DNA of 26,498 bases from NCBI GenBank assembly GCA_015499985.1, contig JAAAUF010000042.1:43210-69707 (forward strand), given 5' to 3'. The number at the start of each line of letters is the position of its first letter. Within the stretch, counting starts at the first letter, position 1. The position numbers and the translations under genes were made by a program. Source of the DNA: Haplosporangium gracile (Eukaryota; Mortierellomycota; Mortierellomycetes; Mortierellales; Mortierellaceae). The notes beneath the pieces were generated by a model. It ran no database searches. It worked only from the letters and a program-made list of their open reading frames with translations, and was not told the DNA's origin. Of this stretch, positions 21,140 to 26,498 are shown piece after piece.

Positions 21140-23740
21140 GCAACTGCATTTTGCACTTTTGCCACCTGCTTGAGAAGCAGTTCGGGGTTTCACGTTTATT
21201 TTTGTAGTTTTTTTTTATTCATGATCCTTCTACTCTCACAATCTTCATAGCTGAGTTGTATGACAAAAAATAGGGCTCATGGCTCCAAACCCAATAAGCA
21301 AATTTTATACCACATTAAACCGCAAATTTGAACAAGCTCTATAGGCTCTCAATCTGTATGCGTGGACAAATGATATTGTGAGTCGGCAAGTTTCAGAATA
21401 GAATCATGGTTGGGTTTACATCGGCACAGAGAAAAATTGACAACCCATGAAACAGACAAAAAAAATTGTAATGGGAAGACCTTGCAATATTCCTAAATGG
21501 CTTATACGTGCTTTTACTTCCAAACGATGCAAACATATCCCTTTTCTTCGCGACTTCTACCGCCCAAAGCGATATTAAAAAAATGAACGCGACAAACGGC
21601 TTTTAACACCACCATGCGGTCAAGAACGCGGGTGTTCGGTTGTCCTGCAAAGTATCGTCATCTGTTTAGTTTTGTTCTGCATCTTCATTGGACTATTCAT
21701 ATCTTTGTGCGACAAACGTGTGGCTGTGGCTGTGCTGTGCAGTTGAAGAAAAAAAAGCGACGTGGAGAAAGGACAATAATTTTGCATTCATTTTTCATGG
21801 CCGCCGCCCCTAGATGCGGACATAATTGGCCTCAAAAGACTCAAATGTTCGTTCGAAAGCGGGCTAGTATTCAGCATTGGTCACACAGGAAATAAATGAG
21901 GCAGTGTGAAGTACAGGAGGTACGTTCGCTGCTAGATAATAAGAGAGGAAAGGGGATCAATGATGAATAACTTCCAGAGCAATGTCACACTTTGAGCAAG
22001 AAGATGAGTGCGAGTTGCCAAGTACGATGATAGGTGCTTAGCGACAGAAAGTGCAATCGAGTGTTCAAGCTCTGCGGGTGCGAACATCGTGCGAATAATT
22101 CAAAATGATCAAGACAGGGCCATTAGTTGAGTATCAAAAAAAAAAAAGTAGGAATTCTCAGAAGGATTAAGGAGAGATGCTGAAAATGGAGAAACATGAA
22201 TGGTGGTAAATGAGCATAGATGAGCTCCCAGCTCTTCTCTCGTTACTTTTCTTATTGGTGGCGAAACAGATGTTGGTTCAGCGAGCTTGACGCTTCATTG
22301 AATGTGTTGTGAGCAAAACGCGTTGGGCTTTAACTGAACCTACCTCAATGCCTTCACTTTATGTTAACAAGGCTAAGTCGCTATCAAAGTCGAGGATCTA
22401 TCGCGTCAGGGTCTTCTTCACAGTGTTGAAAACTCACCGATGTTGTCAGGATCGGGTTGCATTACGTCTCTGTGTTTGAAGACGTTTGAAGTCATTGATC
22501 CTACATCAAACCATCCGCAACAATTCGCCACATAACAATGTGTTCTCAATAACAGTCGCTCTGGTGAACTGAGCTGCCAAGTAGCAAGCGTGACTCATCG
22601 AGAAGTGTGCTTGACAAAGTGCGTCACGTTCTTTGAATGGATATGTGAGGCACATACGTTCTACACGATCTCCATGATTGGTTTTGACGCGATCCATGCA
22701 ACTTACAGTATTTTCGGTGAGCGTGAATCAAATGACGCCAGTACCAATTAGCTTCTAAATTACGACTTAACTCACCATCAATTCAATGCGGCGGCAATGC
22801 ATCGCAGCAATGAGACTGATAACCCATGATATTGGTACAGCTCCCGGAGTGGTTCGAGGCAAGACAAAGGCGCTATAACAGCTACGTCGGGCAACAGGCC
22901 CCTGTCAAAGCGGAAAGAAGCACAGGGTCCTGGCTCCACAAGAAGATGCAAGCCCATCGCAGCGACCATCGTATCTCCGACGCGTTCATTTGTGATTTCC
23001 GAAATAAAATTGCTCGTGCGCAAAAACTTGGTTACCACTCGTCATGAAATCTGATGCCGATTGAATCGCGTTTTGGGTGTTCCAAACAGTATAACCAACT
23101 TAACAGTCTGCAAACTAAAGGCGGTTAGGTGACAAGCAGAACACCAATCTTCATTCAAGCGATTGTCGGTGTATGCCGCTTGGAATCAAATAGAGAGTTT
23201 AAATTGAGGGTCAACAAAGAACTCCCAGTTCGCCCCTTCATTTTTTCTCCAAGTTGAGGGTGGGTGGTACACACGAGCTTCAAGATGTCAAGAGGAGTGG
23301 TTAAGGTGGTCGGCGTCACATAAAGAGATGTGGAGGAAGACGAATAGTTCAAATGAAAGTAAACATGATGCAATGAGCCGTCATGCCAAAGAATGTTTCG
23401 CAGGATTGTTACATGTAACTGGTTTGGTCGACATCTCCCAAGTTAGTTGGAACTGTCGGAGGGAAACAACGACGACGATAAAAAGTGTTTAAATTTTTAA
23501 TTTCGGATCGATCGACGATGGAAAAGTCTCGGTGTCTGAGCACCCTCGGATTAGGGGCTACAGTAGGTGAGCTTGTAGCGTAGTGAAGAAAGTAACTCTT
23601 TTTCGACGAATAAAGTGACAGGATGAATAGCCTGAACTTTGGCCGATGTTGTCTGTCAGAGTCTTTGGTTGCCTGATAAATGAATAGAGTAGGTGCAGAA
23701 GAGTGTGATGTTTGCATGCCAGGCACAGATTTGAATCATT
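21140..23740. other. 2.6-kb region without a recognised gene
   Basis: Starts with the 3' UTR of the Sec9-like gene. No open frame longer than about 90 codons is present and none resembles a known family. The stretch 22500-23045 has slightly more balanced composition and short open frames on both strands, with none conserved that I recognise and few splice signals that would link them. It could be a decayed gene or transposon remnant, a non-coding RNA, or plain intergenic DNA. Confidence 0.45.
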
Positions 23741-25194
23741 TGCGTGTCCACACAAAAAAAGTCTAATAATTTTTTTTCTATTTCTCCCGCCCCTTCTCCA
23801 GCCCGCACATACACCTACACACACAAAGCATATTCGAACTCCTTTTTGCGATCGAGACAAACAACGAACTGTGTTGTGATCCCATCCCTTGATTCACACT
23901 CGACCGCACTCTCACTCTCACTCTACCACACTCACTCTTCTACTTCAACAACAACGACATCATCAACACTCACCATCGCATTGTTCACCTCTTCACCTCC
24001 TGAACAAGCGTAATAACGCATTCCTCTCCCTTTGCCTCATCACAACAGAGCCTTTTTTGTGAATCCACCGACTTACAAAACAAGGTAAACAAAAGGGTGC
24101 CTCGTCATAGCAACTAGGCAAATACGTCAAACAACAGACCACAGCACAATAAGGAGCAAGGACAAGGAAGCAGCAACGTAAAGCAAAACGAAGAGCCTGT
24201 GAGAGTGACGAAGCAAGCTGCCAATAAGCTCCTACAAGTAATCTTTATAGATACCAAGGTCAAAGAGTCAAAGGATAGAACAAAGAGATTCAAAGAACAA
24301 CGGCTCCAACCTGGATGCGCTTCTCTTTTTTCTTTTTTTTTCTTTGTACATTATCGATCAGTGTCATTTCTTTCTTTCAAGTCACTTTTCAACCCCTTCC
24401 TCTTCACCTCCTGCAACACAGACTCGCTACCCTTTTTGTCCCCTCGTTTCTTTATATCTTTGAACACTCTTTCATTGCTTATGCACTTACACGTCCGAAC
24501 GATATAACTACCCCTTTGCTTGCCATCCATCCTGGATGCCCTTCCCCTTCACTCTTCACCGTTCACTTGCACTGCACTCCACTCCACTACAACCCACCGT
24601 CAGTAACGATTACTCTTCACTTCACTTCTTCTCGACGATATCCTTGTTCTTCCTATGACCATCATCCATCATCCACCCTTCCTTCTCGCTGCTGTTGCTG
24701 TTGTTCGCCATCCATATCTGTTGCTTCGCCCGAGGGCCATTTTACTTTTTGTCGTTCTTTTTATTTCCTTTCAACTTCATATTCCGTGGCTTGACTGTCC
24801 TTCTGCCTTTCCCTCGTCTTCTCTATCCTTTCTCCTATCCTCCTCTTCTCTCCAAACCTACCGCCTACCTACCTACTCCACCGTATGTTAATTGCATCAC
24901 ACCACACAAACTCCATTTGACATCGCATTCATACTCTCTCACTATCACCTCTTGAATCAGCTCTTTCAGATTCACCCACTCTCACTCGTTTTCATTGCTT
25001 TTTCTGATTCAAAACATCTCAACAGACACCAGCACATACGCGAGCAACAAACGAGATCAGCGCCCTCCTCGGCACATAAACTTTCTCAGCACACACCCCA
25101 ACTAGCCACTCGACCCCTGCACACTCCAACATCCGCAGCCATAGAACCCCAACTGACTATCATTCATATCGTGTTCACAACTGCTACTATTTAG
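23741..25194 (+). promoter_or_regulatory. Long pyrimidine-rich upstream/leader region of the last gene
   Basis: About 1.4 kb with strong C/T (and A) bias on the plus strand, many short CTCACTCTC-like runs and several TTC/ACC repeats. The skew is the same as in the shorter leaders of other plus-strand genes. A GTATGT donor at 24883 and a TTTAG acceptor ending at 25194 could delimit a leader intron. Long leaders of this kind are common in fungal regulatory genes; that link is inference. Confidence 0.4.
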
Positions 25195-26498
25195 ATACAT
25201 TTGACCATCTCTACTTGCCTTGCGCCTCCAGCAAACCAAACAACAGTCGACAATCATCCAACGTTCCTCTGGTTACCTCAAACTGCTTCTCAGATATCTA
25301 TCCCGTCAAGATTCCGGGCACCACATATCCTCAACCAGCCTTGCCACAGCAGCAATCATCAGCGCCTTCGACAACATTGGACGCTGGCCATCCTGACTTG
25401 AATTTTCAACGTCCGGACTCACCTGCAACATTGCACTCACACATCTACCAACCCACCGATAAGAACATCAGCCAATCCTTCCCCCGTCTTTTCGGCGTTT
25501 CCACAACCCTGCAACAGACATCAGAGGTCGATCGGAGCCACGGCGACCGATCGCAGCAGGAGATGGCCCACATGCAAAAATCTTCACCGTCAAAGTCTTC
25601 CCGACCATCGTCGACCAACATCCCGGCCTCAGTTCCGATGAAGCCTTTCAGCGGCAGCTCGTGGCAAGGATCGCGACCCGATCCTGACAACACACCTGCT
25701 GCGCCGAAAGGATTCGCTCTTCCCAACTACGTCTCTTTGCGAACTAAGCCCTCGCCTCCTCTGGCCTCGACCTCCGCCAAGTCATGTAAGTGTAATTAAT
25801 TTGCCATATATTTTTCTTTCCACTCTTTATCAAACGTCGTTTTGTTTCTTTTTATTGTCATGAAGCTATTACTAACGAAATTACGCTCCTTTGCCTGAAA
25901 TCGTCTCTTTTTACGAATAGCTTCACTCAAGGATTCTCCGAGTCCATCTGCAAGCCCATCCCCGACTCCTCACCCGCAGCCGTCGTCAGGGTTCAAAATT
26001 CGTATTCCGCGGGACCTTCCCAACATCCCAGATATCTTTCGCAACCCAGACTCTGCTCGATCACAGTCCTCCTCATCTCCTAGAAGCAAGAGCAGTACTC
26101 CGTATTCGCCTGCCTCCTCACCTAATCCGCGCCCAGCTTCGGTTGACGCCGAGCCAGTATACCAGCAAAATCTTATGTTGACCCCTCAGCCAGTGGACAA
26201 CTCAAAGCGAACACATAGCGAGATGCTCTCAGGGGAGAGTGTTCCTACCAAAAACTTTCCCATCTTTGGTGAGTGACTCGTATTATTGAGAATACCTCCG
26301 AGTACGTTTTTCTGTCATGCATTCGTGTATCTATGACAGGACTGGAGCTAATAATTTGGTCCGCATCTTCCTTTATCCTTCATATTAGACCAACGACAGA
26401 ATGTAGGCAAGAAGATCAAGACCGACCGTAGCCCGGCTGGTCCTTCCAGCCCTTTGACGCCCACCTCCTCGGTGCCGAAGCCTGTGGTCCCTCGAGCA
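25195..26498 (+). CDS. Ser/Pro-rich protein of unknown function, 5' start uncertain, 3' end beyond the window
   Basis: Exons seen: open from 25080 (a stop is at 25077) and probably spliced in at 25195, to 25785; then 25921-26268; then 26389 to the window end. Junction phases agree (1, 1). There is no in-frame ATG before 25563 (MAHMQKSSPSKSS), so either translation starts there or an upstream exon supplies the start. The visible product is disordered, rich in Ser, Pro and Gln, with many S-P pairs, a possible conserved block GFKIRIPRDLPNIPDIFRN and a basic KKIKTDRSP segment resembling a nuclear localisation signal. I do not recognise the family. The long leader and S/P-rich composition fit a nuclear regulator, but any DNA-binding domain would lie beyond 26498. 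Confidence 0.6.

Noticed and set aside
22531..22759. Possible small gene on the plus strand (open frame with several Cys)
   Set aside because: There is no start codon in the first two thirds, no convincing linked exon, and the length is within chance expectation.
22840..22870. B-box-like GGTTCGAGGC with a possible A-box just upstream, suggesting a tRNA
   Set aside because: The flanking bases do not pair as a T-stem and no acceptor or anticodon stem can be formed.
24315..24794. 159-codon frame rich in Phe/Ser/Pro/His
   Set aside because: It is a product of the pyrimidine-rich leader composition; all plus frames there look alike.

Overview
The window is a piece of a fungal nuclear genome. Most genes are split by short introns (about 90-350 nt) with GTAAGT-type donors, coding-strand leaders are pyrimidine-rich, and the proteins are typical fungal housekeeping proteins. 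Intron density and the Asn/Gly/Ser-rich proteins suggest an early-diverging lineage such as Mortierellomycota/Mucoromycota; that placement is inference. There is no sign of a virus, plasmid, CRISPR array or secondary-metabolite cluster. One assembly gap (10 N) lies at 16470-16479.

Layout: (1) 397-3243 (+) ferric-reductase/NADPH-oxidase-type membrane oxidoreductase. (2) 3567-4574 (-) CCDC43-like coiled-coil protein. (3) 4829-5523 (+) COA6-like CX9C/CX10C cytochrome c oxidase assembly factor with a 19-nt microexon. (4) 5854-9072 (-) 962-residue protein with a long Ser/Asn/Gln-rich N-terminus and a C-terminal DOC/discoidin-like domain. (5) 9073-11854, no convincing gene; strongly purine/pyrimidine-skewed DNA. 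(6) 11855-13202 (-) RNase H1. (7) 13498-14377 (+) KEOPS subunit Cgi121. (8) 14593-17016 (-) two-RRM SR splicing factor with a long third intron. (9) 17393-19559 (+) SRP54. (10) 20012-21139 (+) Sec9/SNAP-25-type SNARE with a Tyr-Gly-Asn-rich head. (11) 21140 to about 25194, no convincing gene, ending in a long pyrimidine-rich leader. (12) about 25195-26498 (+) Ser/Pro-rich protein of unknown function, cut by the window end.

The genes do not form a pathway cluster. They cover metal/electron transfer, mitochondrial copper/COX assembly, R-loop removal, tRNA t6A modification, splicing, co-translational targeting and exocytosis. Organisation is dominated by divergent pairs sharing 250-380 bp promoters (CCDC43/COA6, RNase H1/Cgi121, SR factor/SRP54) and convergent pairs with close 3' ends. 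Exon models were built by hand from splice consensus, reading-frame phase and protein family fit. The most interesting points are the two-helix insertion and altered nucleotide-binding motif in the reductase, the COA6 microexon, the SNARE with a prion-like head, and the candidate regulatory long intron in the SR gene.
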